Shown: positions 7,073-15,328 of the stretch, one piece after another
How positions within the stretch are numbered: the stretch's first letter is position 1
Layout: each line of letters opens with the position of its first letter
Assembly: GCA_012729555.1 (NCBI GenBank)
Contig: JAAYCX010000013.1
Coordinates: 1 to 64,000, forward strand
Direction: 5' to 3'
Length of the DNA: 64,000 nucleotides
From: Acidobacteriota bacterium
GTDB taxonomy: Bacteria; Acidobacteriota; UBA6911
Notes under the pieces: generated by a model
Database searches by the model: none
What the model was told of the DNA's origin: nothing
What the model saw: only the letters and a program-made list of their open reading frames with translations
Translations under genes and position numbers: made by a program

Positions 7073-9714
7073 CGGGTTCGGGCTTCGCTGAGGCCTTCGG
7101 ACCGGGCGGTCACCGTGATCCGTCCTTGCGCGCCGGGGCGCGCCCGGACGATCACGAGCGCCAGGCCGTTGAACGCCTTCCGCTCGGTCGACGGAAAGCG
7201 GGTCATGTCGGTCGGGTCTCCGTTGTCGGTCGCCACGATCTCCCCGGGCCCCTCCACCTCGAAACGGATCAGGTTCATCGAACGGGGAACGACCCTCCCC
7301 TCCCCGTCCGTCACCTTGAGGGTCACGAACGACAAGTCCCTGCCGTCCCCCGAGATCGTCGCCCGGTCCGGCTCGAGCAGCAGCCGTCCGGCGGCCCCGG
7401 CGGTTTTGACCGAATCGGTCGCCCACTCCCTGCCTTCCTTGTAAGCCACCACGCGGAGCTCCCCCGGCTCATAGACGGCGTCGTCCCAGCGCAACCGGTA
7501 CTCGGCCTCCCCTTTTTTCTTTCGTCCCAGCGACTTCCCGTTCAGGAAGAGCTCCGCCTCGTCCCCCGACGTGTAGACGTGCACCGGCGTCACCTGTCCC
7601 GCCCGCTCGGGCCAGGTCCAGTGCGGCAGGATATGGGCCATCGGGAGCTCGGGGCGCCAGTAGGCCTGGTAGAGATAAAACCGGTCCTTTTTGAACCCGG
7701 CCAGATCGATGATGCCGAAATAGGAGCTGCGCGACGCGTCAAACGGCGTCGGTTCCCCCAGGTAATCGAATCCCGTCCAGACGAACTCCCCCCCCAGGAA
7801 GGGGTAGCGGTCCTGGGCGGCGAACTCCTTGTCGGGGGCGTAGGACCAGGGGGCGAAGTAGAGGTCGTAGGAGCTGACCTGCCGCTTTTCCACGTCCTGC
7901 CCCGCCTGGGCCGTGGCCGGGGTCCCGGGGCCCGGGGCCACCGGGAAGGTGTACACGCCGCGGCTGGAGAGGGTGGAGGCGGTCTCGCTCCCCACGATGA
8001 ACTTGTCCGGCAGGCTCTCATGAAAGAGGGGGTACTGGGCCGGCCGGCCGTAGATGCCCACCCCCTGGTAGTTCAGCCCGATGGCGTCGACCGCGGCCGC
8101 AAACGGCCCCTTGGGATCGGCCGTGTTCATCCCGGCGATGGTGGGACGGGTCGGGTCCTCCTCGTGACAGATGGCCGTGAGCCGGGCCGCCACGGCCGCG
8201 CCCTCCTCCCCGGCCCCCTGCTCCCCGACCTCGTTGCCGATGCTCCACATGAAGACCGAGGGGTGGTTGCGGTCGCGCCGCAGGAGCGCGCGCAGGTCCT
8301 GTTCGTGCCACTCCGGGAAGAGCCGGTGATAATCGAGCTCCGTCTTCGCCCTGGCCCAGACGTCGAACGCCTCGTCCATGATCAGAAACCCCATCCGGTC
8401 GGCCAGCCCCAGCAGCTCGGGCGCCGGGGGGTTGTGGGAGGTCCGGATCGCGTTCACCCCCATCTCCGCCAGCATCTCCAGCTGCCGCTCCAGGGCCCGC
8501 GTGTTCACCGCCGCCCCCAGCGCCCCGAGGTCGTGGTGGTTGCAGACGCCGTTGAGCCTGAGGTGCCGCCCGTTGAGGAAAAACCCCCGGTCGGGGTCGA
8601 ATCGGAGGGTACGGATCCCGAAGGGGGTTTCGTACACATCGACCGTCTTCCCCTCCTGCCGCACCGTCGTCACCGCCAGGTAGCGGTGGGGGTTCTGTCC
8701 CTCCCCGATCCCCCAGAGTTTCGGATTTCTCAGGGTCCCGTCCGCCTCGGCCGAGGCGCTTTCCCCCGCGGGGACCCGCACAAGGACCGGTCCGATCGTG
8801 GCCACCGCCTTCAGCCCCCTCCGGCCCCCCCGGTCGATCTCGAAGATCTCGTGGGCCACGCGCAACCGGGCGTCCCGGGCCGAATCGTTGTCGATCGAGG
8901 CCTTAAGGTGGATCCGGGCCCTGGCCGCGGAAACCTCGGGCGTGGTGACGAAGGTGCCCCACTGCCCCACGTGCACCGGCCCGGTCTTCTCGAGCCAGAC
9001 ATTGCGGTAGATTCCGGCGCCCGGGTACCAGCGCGACGACCCGGACTGCCAGCCCGCGTCTTTCGGGACCGGGTTGTCGAGCCGGATGGCCAGCAGGTTG
9101 GCCCGGCCCGGCCTGAGATAGGGGGTCAGGTCGAGCCGGTAGGAGGCGTAGCCGTAGGGCCAGCCGCCCACGAAACGGCCGTTGCACCAGACCATGCTGT
9201 AGGACATGGCGCCGTCTATGTCGAGGAAGAGGGACCGGCCCGCGTCGCTTCCCGGGATGCTCAGCCTTTTCCGGTACCAGGCCACTCCGGGCGCGGGGAG
9301 GCGGCCGGCGCTCCCGCTGACGGCATCGGTGAAGGGCCCCTCGACGGCGTAGTCGTGGGGGAGGTCGAGAGTGCGCCAGCCGCTGTCGTCGAAAGCGGGG
9401 GCGGCGTAGGCCGTGTTCACCCCGGGATTCCCATCGGGCCGGACCGGTCCTTTCGCCGGGTCGGCCAGAAACGCGTTCCCCGTCGGGAGGACCCACGCCT
9501 TGACCGCGTCGTAGCCGAGGCCGGAGGAGGCGCCCGGAGGATCCCCCTGGATGAAGCGCCAGCCGTCGTTGATCAGCAACCGCTCCCGCGGGGAAGCGTC
9601 CGACGCGCTCGCCACCAGCGGGGAGCGCTGCCGATCCCCGAATCCCAGCAGGGCGCAGAGGACGCCGCACCCCAAAATCAGTCCCCTTCGCCTTATCCCA
9701 TGCGGTATTTTCAT
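7057..9714 (-). CDS. Glycoside hydrolase family 2 protein (beta-galactosidase-like)
   Basis: 885 residues with an N-terminal hydrophobic export signal (RRRGLILGCGVLCALLGFG). Order: sugar-binding jelly roll (INDGWRFIQGDP, YRKRLSIPG), immunoglobulin-like domain, TIM barrel, then C-terminal Ig-like domains (DEAELFLNGKSLGRKK). The acid/base Glu is residue 495 in WSIGNEVGEQ and the likely nucleophile Glu is residue 577 in VGSETAS. The family releases beta-linked sugars such as galactose from oligosaccharides. ATG 9714 is preferred over an upstream ATG (9738) because it begins the signal peptide and has GGGGAG upstream. The stop codon overlaps a family C repeat. A galactokinase and sugar symporter occur elsewhere in the window but are not linked. 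Exact substrate unproven. Confidence 0.88.
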   Translation of the reverse strand: MKIPHGIRRRGLILGCGVLCALLGFGDRQRSPLVASASDASPRERLLINDGWRFIQGDPPGASSGLGYDAVKAWVLPTGNAFLADPAKGPVRPDGNPGVNTAYAAPAFDDSGWRTLDLPHDYAVEGPFTDAVSGSAGRLPAPGVAWYRKRLSIPGSDAGRSLFLDIDGAMSYSMVWCNGRFVGGWPYGYASYRLDLTPYLRPGRANLLAIRLDNPVPKDAGWQSGSSRWYPGAGIYRNVWLEKTGPVHVGQWGTFVTTPEVSAARARIHLKASIDNDSARDARLRVAHEIFEIDRGGRRGLKAVATIGPVLVRVPAGESASAEADGTLRNPKLWGIGEGQNPHRYLAVTTVRQEGKTVDVYETPFGIRTLRFDPDRGFFLNGRHLRLNGVCNHHDLGALGAAVNTRALERQLEMLAEMGVNAIRTSHNPPAPELLGLADRMGFLIMDEAFDVWARAKTELDYHRLFPEWHEQDLRALLRRDRNHPSVFMWSIGNEVGEQGAGEEGAAVAARLTAICHEEDPTRPTIAGMNTADPKGPFAAAVDAIGLNYQGVGIYGRPAQYPLFHESLPDKFIVGSETASTLSSRGVYTFPVAPGPGTPATAQAGQDVEKRQVSSYDLYFAPWSYAPDKEFAAQDRYPFLGGEFVWTGFDYLGEPTPFDASRSSYFGIIDLAGFKKDRFYLYQAYWRPELPMAHILPHWTWPERAGQVTPVHVYTSGDEAELFLNGKSLGRKKKGEAEYRLRWDDAVYEPGELRVVAYKEGREWATDSVKTAGAAGRLLLEPDRATISGDGRDLSFVTLKVTDGEGRVVPRSMNLIRFEVEGPGEIVATDNGDPTDMTRFPSTERKAFNGLALVIVRARPGAQGRITVTARSEGLSEARTRIHLK

Positions 9715-9769
9715 CTCCTCGTCTCCCCTGGGACCCACCCGTTTTCATTGAACAGGGCGGGCCGGGCGC

Positions 9770-11398
9770 CTACGGTTCCACGCAACGGAAATTGGCCGCG
9801 TCGTCGATACTCCCCTCCCCCGTGTGGCGCGCCACCTGAGGATAGGGGCAGAGCGGCCGGGTGCGCACGACCTTCCCGTCGACCGTTCGCCTGGCGATGA
9901 TCTGGTCCGGCGCTTTCCCTTTTTCCACCCAGTTGATGATGACGGTCATGGGGTCGTGCTGATCGGGGCCGATCCCGCCGCTGCAGTGCGACATCCCCGG
10001 CACCATGAAAAGCCGGAAGAAATCGCCCGTGCCGGGGCCGTTTTTGCGCACCGCTTCCTCGTAGTAGCGAACACCCATCCGGGGCTGCAGGATGGAGTCG
10101 GCCCAGCCGTAGGTCATGAGGAGCTTCCCCCCCCGGTTGCGGAACTTTCCGAGGTCCGCGTCCTTGGCGTCGGCCAGCTTGCCCCAGCGCTCGAGCATTT
10201 TGATGTCTTTGTCGAAGTCGAAGGTTTTGTAATCGTAGTCGGGTTTGGGGGGCTTGTGCACGAGATAGCGCATGGTGTCCTCCGCCAGGCCGAAGTCGGC
10301 CGACTTCCCCCCCGGCTGCGGGCTCACGATCATGTTCAGCCACCCGCTCGACACTCCGCCGCCGAAGAAGTTGGGCATCACCGCTTCACTCCCCGGCTCG
10401 AAGCCGGGGAAGAACGGTTTCCCCTTGCTCACCGGACCGTTCTGGATCCTGGCGACCGTCGTGGCCTGGGCCGCCGTGAGGCAGCCCGGTTCGTCGACCC
10501 CCGCGGCGCACGCCGGGACGTCGCGCGCCGGGTCGAAATCGCACCGGCGCGGGTCGTCGATCAGCCCGTCGGCGAGCCCGTCCATCGCGTCGCACCTGGC
10601 CATCACCCTTTCGGCCAGCAGGTGGAGCTTGGCCGCCGACAAGGGGGCCTCGTCCAGCGCGCGCTGGTTCCACAAGGCGCCGATGGTGAACCCCGTCTGG
10701 TCCACCCAGGGGGCGTTGGCCACGATGCCGTCGAAATCCTCCGGGAAGCGCTGGGCCTCGATCAGCCCCTGCCGCCCGCCGTTGGAGCAGGAGTTCCAGT
10801 AGGCGTAGTCCACGCTCCGGCCGAAGTAATCCTTTGCAATGGCCCTGGCCGTCACGGCGGTGAGATGCACGGCGCGGTAGGCATAGTCGATCGCCTTTTG
10901 CGGATCGCTCATGACGAAGGTGGCGCCCGGCTCCTTGCGCGAGTCGTGGCCGGTGTTGGTCTGGGCGACGGCGAAGCCCACCTTCAGGGCGTCGTGGATC
11001 TGCGACACGCGCCCCGGATCATCGAGCGCTTCCCCGGCGTGGCCGCCGTTGCCGATCATGTAGAGGCGGCCGTTCCACCGGTCGGGGAGGCTGACCTCGA
11101 AGGCGATCTCCGGGTCGAGCAGCCCGGAGACCCGGCAGTAGGCGGGCACGCCCTCCGCGCCGGGCACCGGGGCCGCGGAGAGCTGGACGAGGTCCTTCGC
11201 CCTGAAGCCGCTCATGCCCGGGCACGCCTTGGCCGGCCCGAAGTCGGCCCTTGAATAGTCCACCAGCGCCGTCGCGCGGTCGGCAAAGACCTGCGCGCCC
11301 GCCGTCGGAAGCGCCGCCCAAAGCAATGCCACTACCGGACACAATCCGGCCACCAAACGCACCAGGGATACCCGGTCAAACCGCATCGTCGATTTCAT
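9770..11398 (-). CDS. Tannase/feruloyl esterase family protein
   Basis: 542 residues, exported (signal LVRLVAGLCPVVALLWAALPTAGA). The alpha/beta-hydrolase nucleophile lies in WNSCSNGGRQG, the CS(D/N)GGR motif of the tannase family. The catalytic His lies in PGMSHCSGG, and the neighbouring Cys residues probably form the disulfide typical of the family. Members cleave ester bonds of gallate or ferulate linked to sugars and plant polymers. ATG 11398 is taken as start because AAGGGG lies 9 bases upstream; ATG 11404 is an alternative. It is transcribed in the same direction as the downstream GH2 gene, 55 bases apart, consistent with a plant-polysaccharide locus. Substrate specificity cannot be read from sequence. 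Confidence 0.85.
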   Translation of the reverse strand: MKSTMRFDRVSLVRLVAGLCPVVALLWAALPTAGAQVFADRATALVDYSRADFGPAKACPGMSGFRAKDLVQLSAAPVPGAEGVPAYCRVSGLLDPEIAFEVSLPDRWNGRLYMIGNGGHAGEALDDPGRVSQIHDALKVGFAVAQTNTGHDSRKEPGATFVMSDPQKAIDYAYRAVHLTAVTARAIAKDYFGRSVDYAYWNSCSNGGRQGLIEAQRFPEDFDGIVANAPWVDQTGFTIGALWNQRALDEAPLSAAKLHLLAERVMARCDAMDGLADGLIDDPRRCDFDPARDVPACAAGVDEPGCLTAAQATTVARIQNGPVSKGKPFFPGFEPGSEAVMPNFFGGGVSSGWLNMIVSPQPGGKSADFGLAEDTMRYLVHKPPKPDYDYKTFDFDKDIKMLERWGKLADAKDADLGKFRNRGGKLLMTYGWADSILQPRMGVRYYEEAVRKNGPGTGDFFRLFMVPGMSHCSGGIGPDQHDPMTVIINWVEKGKAPDQIIARRTVDGKVVRTRPLCPYPQVARHTGEGSIDDAANFRCVEP

Positions 11399-11450
11399 CT
11401 CCATCGGCCCCTTCCATTCGGAAAATTGGATCCATTCTGGCCGAAAATCC

Positions 11451-11605
11451 GGGGACAGACCACAAAAAAACGGGGACGGACCCGAACCCTTCGTTGAAGA
11501 CATTGAAAATTTCCGAGGCTTCTCCCGGTCTGTGCGATATCGTTAAGCGATGACGATCCGTTTGTGGTCCGTCCCCAAATCGGCCGGTCCCCGATTTCAC
11601 GATCA
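11451..11605. repeat. Inverted pair of GGGGACGGACCAC repeats (family B)
   Basis: GGGGACAGACCACAAA at 11451-11466 faces its near-exact complement TTTGTGGTCCGTCCCC at 11561-11576. A second partial unit (CGGGGACGGACC) lies next to the left arm and CCGGTCCCCGATTTC next to the right. The element fills the divergent gap between the esterase and UbiA genes. The spacer has no coding potential that I recognise. Confidence 0.85.
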
Positions 11606-11617
11606 CCGCTTTCCGGC

Positions 11618-12487
11618 ATGAAGATGATGAAAATCGGAGGCCTCTATCGCCTGCTCCGGTTCGAACTCCCGTTTGCGGCGGGGGTTTGCGTGGTGCTGGG
11701 GCAGCTTTTCGCGCTGGGCGCGTTTCCCCCCATGTACGTGGCGCTGGCCGCCTTCCTCTCCATTTTTTCCATTTCCGCATCCATCCTCGTATTGAACGAC
11801 TGCCTCGATGTCGAAACCGACAGGATCAACGCCCCAGGCCGGCCGATCCCCTCCGGCAGGGTGACACGGACCGAGGCCCTGGGGTTTTCGGCCCTCCTCG
11901 CAGGCGCGGGACCGCTCCTGGGCTTTGCGCTGGGCGCCGCCCCGTTCGCGCTCGCCATTCTCCTGCTTCTTGTGGGATTTCTCTATGACCGGTGGTTCAA
12001 GAAAAGCGGCCTGCCCGGGAACCTGATGGTCGCGTTCTCCGTCGGCATGACCTTCGTCTACGGCGGGGTAAGCGTCGGAGAGCCCTGGAACGGCACCGTC
12101 TGGTTTTTCGCCCTGATCGCAGCACTCCTGGATCTGGGCGAAGAGATCGCGGCCGACGCGACGGACATGACGGGGGACCGGTTGATTCAGTCCCGTTCGC
12201 TGGCGCTCACCTACGGCAGGCGCACCGCCCTGCGGATCAGCGGCAGCCTGTTTCTTCTCGTCATTCTCCTGACCCCCCTCCCCTTTTTGCTGCGCTGGTT
12301 CCTCCCCGTGTATGCCCTCCCGATCGCCCTCATGGACATCGCCATCGCCCGCCCCGCTCTTCTCCTCGTACGTTCCGGCCATGAAGAGACCGACGATGAC
12401 GCGGCACGCCGGCACATCCGCCTGCTTTACCTGGGCGCCTCGGGCGGGATGCTCCTGTTCCTGGTAATGCGCCTGGCCGGCGCGTAA
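11618..12487 (+). CDS. UbiA-family prenyltransferase
   Basis: 289 residues, almost entirely hydrophobic helices. The two Asp-rich substrate motifs are present: NDCLDVETDRINAPGRPIPSG (first) and ADATDMTGDR (second), with YDRWFKKSGLPGN between them. UbiA enzymes transfer isoprenyl chains to aromatic rings or other acceptors at the membrane, in quinone, haem or lipid synthesis. The first motif with RPIPSGR resembles the digeranylgeranylglyceryl phosphate synthase/chlorophyll synthase-like group, but the acceptor cannot be assigned. Three close ATGs (11618, 11624, 11627) are possible, and no good ribosome binding site is visible. The gene stands alone. Confidence 0.85.
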   Translation: MKMMKIGGLYRLLRFELPFAAGVCVVLGQLFALGAFPPMYVALAAFLSIFSISASILVLNDCLDVETDRINAPGRPIPSGRVTRTEALGFSALLAGAGPLLGFALGAAPFALAILLLLVGFLYDRWFKKSGLPGNLMVAFSVGMTFVYGGVSVGEPWNGTVWFFALIAALLDLGEEIAADATDMTGDRLIQSRSLALTYGRRTALRISGSLFLLVILLTPLPFLLRWFLPVYALPIALMDIAIARPALLLVRSGHEETDDDAARRHIRLLYLGASGGMLLFLVMRLAGA

Positions 12488-12585
12488 CCGCAACGGGTAT
12501 CGCCGAGAGATCCTATGTCATCACGGGGCAAAAACGTTTATATTAGACCTATACCGTCCTTCATCGGACGCAGGCCGGAGAGATC

Positions 12586-13344
12586 ATGGACGCAAAAACC
12601 AAGGCCCTGTTCATCAGGAAATGGGAAAAGTATTTTCCGGGGAGCGAATGGCCCCTCGCCTGCTTTTACTCCGACAGCCTGTGCGGCGCAGAGCCGGCCC
12701 CCATGCCCAGGCCCAGCGACAAGGGATACACCTGCGTCTTCGGCCAGCTGGCGGCGGTCCGGGCGGGGAAACCCCTCGCCTTCAACGGAGAGAATCTCGG
12801 GTGCTTCGGCGCCATCGGGACCCTGGGATTTTCGGCAAACGCCCCGACCCGGGAGGAGGCCGCCTACCTGGTCGATTTCCTGGTCACCACGGAGAAGTTC
12901 TACAGGAGCGCGGCCCAGGTCGAGGCCACGATGAAGCACAATCCCCCGCTCCCCGCCCGGGGCAGATACCTGGTGGTCAAGAGGTGGGACGCGCTGGAAA
13001 AAGCCGACAGGCCGCAGGTCGTCTGCTTTTTCGCCACCCCGGACACGGTTTCGGGCCTGCACGCGCTGGCCGGCTATGACAGCATGACGCCGCACGCGGT
13101 CATGGCCCCCTTCTCTTCCGGCTGCGACACCCTGATCGGGTTTGCCATGAAGGAGCTCGACAGCGCCGAGCCTCGGGCGGTCCTGGGTGGTTTCGATCCC
13201 TCCATGAGGTCGTGCACCAAACCCTCGGTCCTGACCTTCTCCGTCCCCTGGCCCAAGTTCCTGACCATGCTCGACAACATGGACCGCTGCTTTCTGACCA
13301 CCACGGTCTGGGACGTCATCCGCCGCCGCATGCAGAGAACCTGA
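12586..13344 (+). CDS. DUF169 domain protein
   Basis: 252 residues matching the DUF169 family end to end: an early WPLACFYSD, a central CFFATPDTVSG and the late FSSGCDTLIGFAMKELDS, GGFDPSMR and LTFSVPWPKFLTML. No signal peptide or membrane helix is seen. Several conserved cysteines suggest a metal or redox role, but the function is not established. ATG 12586 is preceded by GGAGAG. A TTTATATT-rich stretch at about 12535-12546 could be the promoter. It converges with the lipoprotein gene that follows. Confidence 0.8.
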   Translation: MDAKTKALFIRKWEKYFPGSEWPLACFYSDSLCGAEPAPMPRPSDKGYTCVFGQLAAVRAGKPLAFNGENLGCFGAIGTLGFSANAPTREEAAYLVDFLVTTEKFYRSAAQVEATMKHNPPLPARGRYLVVKRWDALEKADRPQVVCFFATPDTVSGLHALAGYDSMTPHAVMAPFSSGCDTLIGFAMKELDSAEPRAVLGGFDPSMRSCTKPSVLTFSVPWPKFLTMLDNMDRCFLTTTVWDVIRRRMQRT

Positions 13345-13362
13345 AATGGGCGGTTAACCCGA

Positions 13363-13998
13363 TCAATCCACCCGACGGCGGGCGAAGGTGGGGCGGAAGT
13401 CCTCGGTGGTCACCCGTACCAGTTCGGCCATGATTTCGGCATGTTTGCGGACCGGGTCGGCCATGCCTCCCCCCACGCCCCGCTCCGATGCCGTCACGCC
13501 CCCCAGGTTCCAGGTGCCTGATGCCCCGTTGGTCCAAAGCATGGCCCCTTTGCCTGTTTCGTGGAGCACCGCTTTCATCGAAGCGTCGACCTTGACCGTG
13601 GTACGGATCGTCGTGAGGCCGGCAATGTTCACCCCCGTCCGCGGACTCTTGACCTCGACGCTGCCCGAAAGGACCGCGTCGACACCGCTCATCTTCCCGA
13701 TAGCCTGAAGCGCGGCGGGATCCAGTGCCCGGGCACCGATTTTCGCCAGCACCTCCGGTTTCGTCCCCAGCTCCAGCACCCGGATGCCCGGCTGCGCCCG
13801 CTGCACGGTGGCGATGAAGCGGTGGGTCGCATCCTCGCCGATCTCCGGGTCCCCCTCCGGGACCTCGAATTTCAGGATCCCCACCGTCTCGATGCTCCAC
13901 AGCTCGACCACGGGCGGGTATTCCACGGTGGTATAATGAGCGCACCCCCCCGCAAAGACCGCCCCCAGTACCCCCAACATCCCGAGTATACGCATCAT
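13363..13998 (-). CDS. Putative lipoprotein of unknown function
   Basis: 211 residues. A short signal ends in a lipobox (VFAGGC), so the mature protein should be lipid-anchored through Cys. The body (VGILKFEVPEGDPEIGEDATHRFIATVQ, GVDAVLSGSVEVK) resembles the CsgG/GNA1162-like group, in which a small domain predicts a nucleotide-like fold and secreted complex assembly, but the match is loose. The later GASGTWNLGGVTASERGVGGGMADP resembles a short substrate-like loop found in related lipoproteins. ATG 13998 is chosen for GGAAGG at 6 bases; GTG 14004 and ATG 13995 are alternatives. It converges on the DUF169 gene with an 18-base gap. Function is unknown. Confidence 0.7.
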   Translation of the reverse strand: MMRILGMLGVLGAVFAGGCAHYTTVEYPPVVELWSIETVGILKFEVPEGDPEIGEDATHRFIATVQRAQPGIRVLELGTKPEVLAKIGARALDPAALQAIGKMSGVDAVLSGSVEVKSPRTGVNIAGLTTIRTTVKVDASMKAVLHETGKGAMLWTNGASGTWNLGGVTASERGVGGGMADPVRKHAEIMAELVRVTTEDFRPTFARRRVD

Positions 13999-14327
13999 CC
14001 CCACCCTTCCGGCCCTGTCCTTACGTTTTGCCGCAAATCGGCCCCTTATTCCCTATCGTCCAGGCCCGCAGCCACCCTTATTTTTCTCTTACCCAGATGA
14101 CTTCCCCTGATGGCTCCAGTGATCGGTTGTGCTATAATACCCGGCGCCCCGGGCAGGAGTCTCGCTGACGGCACAACCCGAAAAGCCTGACCGGTGACCC
14201 GACAGCGCCCTCGCCTTATGGCCCTCGGCGGAATCGGAAGGGGCCGCTGCATTTCAACCAGGCGCAACCGGGAACCGGGAGCACATTGAGTTCTCTTCCG
14301 TCCCTCTGAATGAGGAGGAAAGGCGAG
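13999..14327. other. Intergenic region with possible promoter
   Basis: About 330 bases between divergent genes. A perfect TATAAT lies at 14133-14138 on the plus strand but has no convincing -35 box at the usual distance. No RNA gene, repeat of the four families or conserved ORF was recognised. Confidence 0.4.
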
Positions 14328-15212
14328 ATGTCCGTACTGCTCTACGATCCCGCAAGAAAGACCCACATCCTGGGGCTCCGGACCGGCCCCTGGGCAAACC
14401 GGCGCTGGATTACGGCCATCAGGGTCTGCGCCAATCCCTGCTGTCCCTGCTTTCACCTCAATTTTCAATGCGCCCCGGAAGATCCGGCTTCCGCCCCAAC
14501 CCTCCATTTCACCCTCGATGCCGAAAAACATTCGCTGAGCCCTGACCCCGCATCCCCACTCTCCCACGATTCCCGGGCCCTCGTCCGCACGCTGGTGGCG
14601 GAACTGGACGAGGCCGGGTGGGGATACCTCGAGGAATTCTTTACCGGCGCCAAGCAGAAGCAGCTCGATGAATGCGACCCGGAACAGCTCGATGCCGAAT
14701 TCGACCCGGAGCTCCTGAGCGGACGGGAGACCACGGCCGGTTACGGGGCCATCTTCCCCTTCGCCCCGTTACTCACCTTTTCGGTCGAAGGCTGGGAATG
14801 GATCGCGTTCGATGATTATTGCGTAAATCCGGAATGCGTATGCCGCGAAGTCATCCTTCAGTTTGCCCCGATCGATGCCAGGGGCCGGATACGATACCCC
14901 AAAAACCTCCCGGCCGCCATATACGATTACGAGGAAGGGACCCTCGAAACCCTTCAGGAACCCGGTTCCAGGCACCCTTCGACGCCTGCCCTTATTGACG
15001 GACTCATCCAGCAGAACGAAGACTTCCACGCCGAAGTGGAGAAGCGCCATCGGATGCTGAAAACCGTCTTCAAACGGGCCCGGGAAAAATGGGCCTCGCA
15101 GCCCGCAGATTCGGACCCGGTATCCCGTCCCCAGGGGGCGGCGAAACCGGGCAGGAACGATCCCTGCCCCTTCGGAAGCGGGAAGAAATTTAAAAAATGC
15201 GGCGGCGGCTGA
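14328..15212 (+). CDS. Protein with a degenerate C-terminal SEC-C motif
   Basis: 294 residues. The C-terminus GRNDPCPFGSGKKFKKCGGG is clearly a SEC-C zinc-binding tail (usual form CPCGSGKKYKKCC/H), but the second Cys is Phe and the final Cys/His is Gly, so two of four zinc ligands are missing. The N-terminal part has a CANPCCPCFH cluster and, centrally, a CVNPECVCREVILQFAP segment that repeats the same C-x-NP-x-C-x-C theme, suggesting a duplicated domain. ATG 14328 is chosen over ATG 14310 because AGGAGG lies 8 bases upstream of it. The function is unknown. SEC-C tails often occur on proteins handling unfolded protein or nucleic acid. Confidence 0.7.
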   Translation: MSVLLYDPARKTHILGLRTGPWANRRWITAIRVCANPCCPCFHLNFQCAPEDPASAPTLHFTLDAEKHSLSPDPASPLSHDSRALVRTLVAELDEAGWGYLEEFFTGAKQKQLDECDPEQLDAEFDPELLSGRETTAGYGAIFPFAPLLTFSVEGWEWIAFDDYCVNPECVCREVILQFAPIDARGRIRYPKNLPAAIYDYEEGTLETLQEPGSRHPSTPALIDGLIQQNEDFHAEVEKRHRMLKTVFKRAREKWASQPADSDPVSRPQGAAKPGRNDPCPFGSGKKFKKCGGG

Positions 15213-15271
15213 CGGTACATGAATTGATGGAGATCGTGGGCGGCCGGAGTATCCTTTCCATGGTATGAATT

Positions 15272-15305
15272 TGCCTGGGGCGACAACCATACACCACCCC
15301 AGGCA
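15272..15305. other. Nine-base-pair hairpin upstream of the SNF2 gene
   Basis: TGCCTGGGG (15272-15280) and CCCCAGGCA (15297-15305) are perfect complements around a 16-base loop. No T tract follows. It may end the upstream transcript or lie in the leader of the helicase gene, whose start is 24 bases further on. Confidence 0.6.
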
Positions 15306-15328
15306 TGTAACGGGTTTGCGAAAGACAA

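Noticed and set aside
11564-11617. Longer UbiA start inside the family B repeat
   Set aside because: The extra residues are repeat-encoded and not hydrophobic; ATG 11618 fits the first membrane helix.
14133-14138. Perfect TATAAT as promoter of the SEC-C gene
   Set aside because: No acceptable -35 box at 16-18 bases; kept only as a possibility in the intergenic entry.
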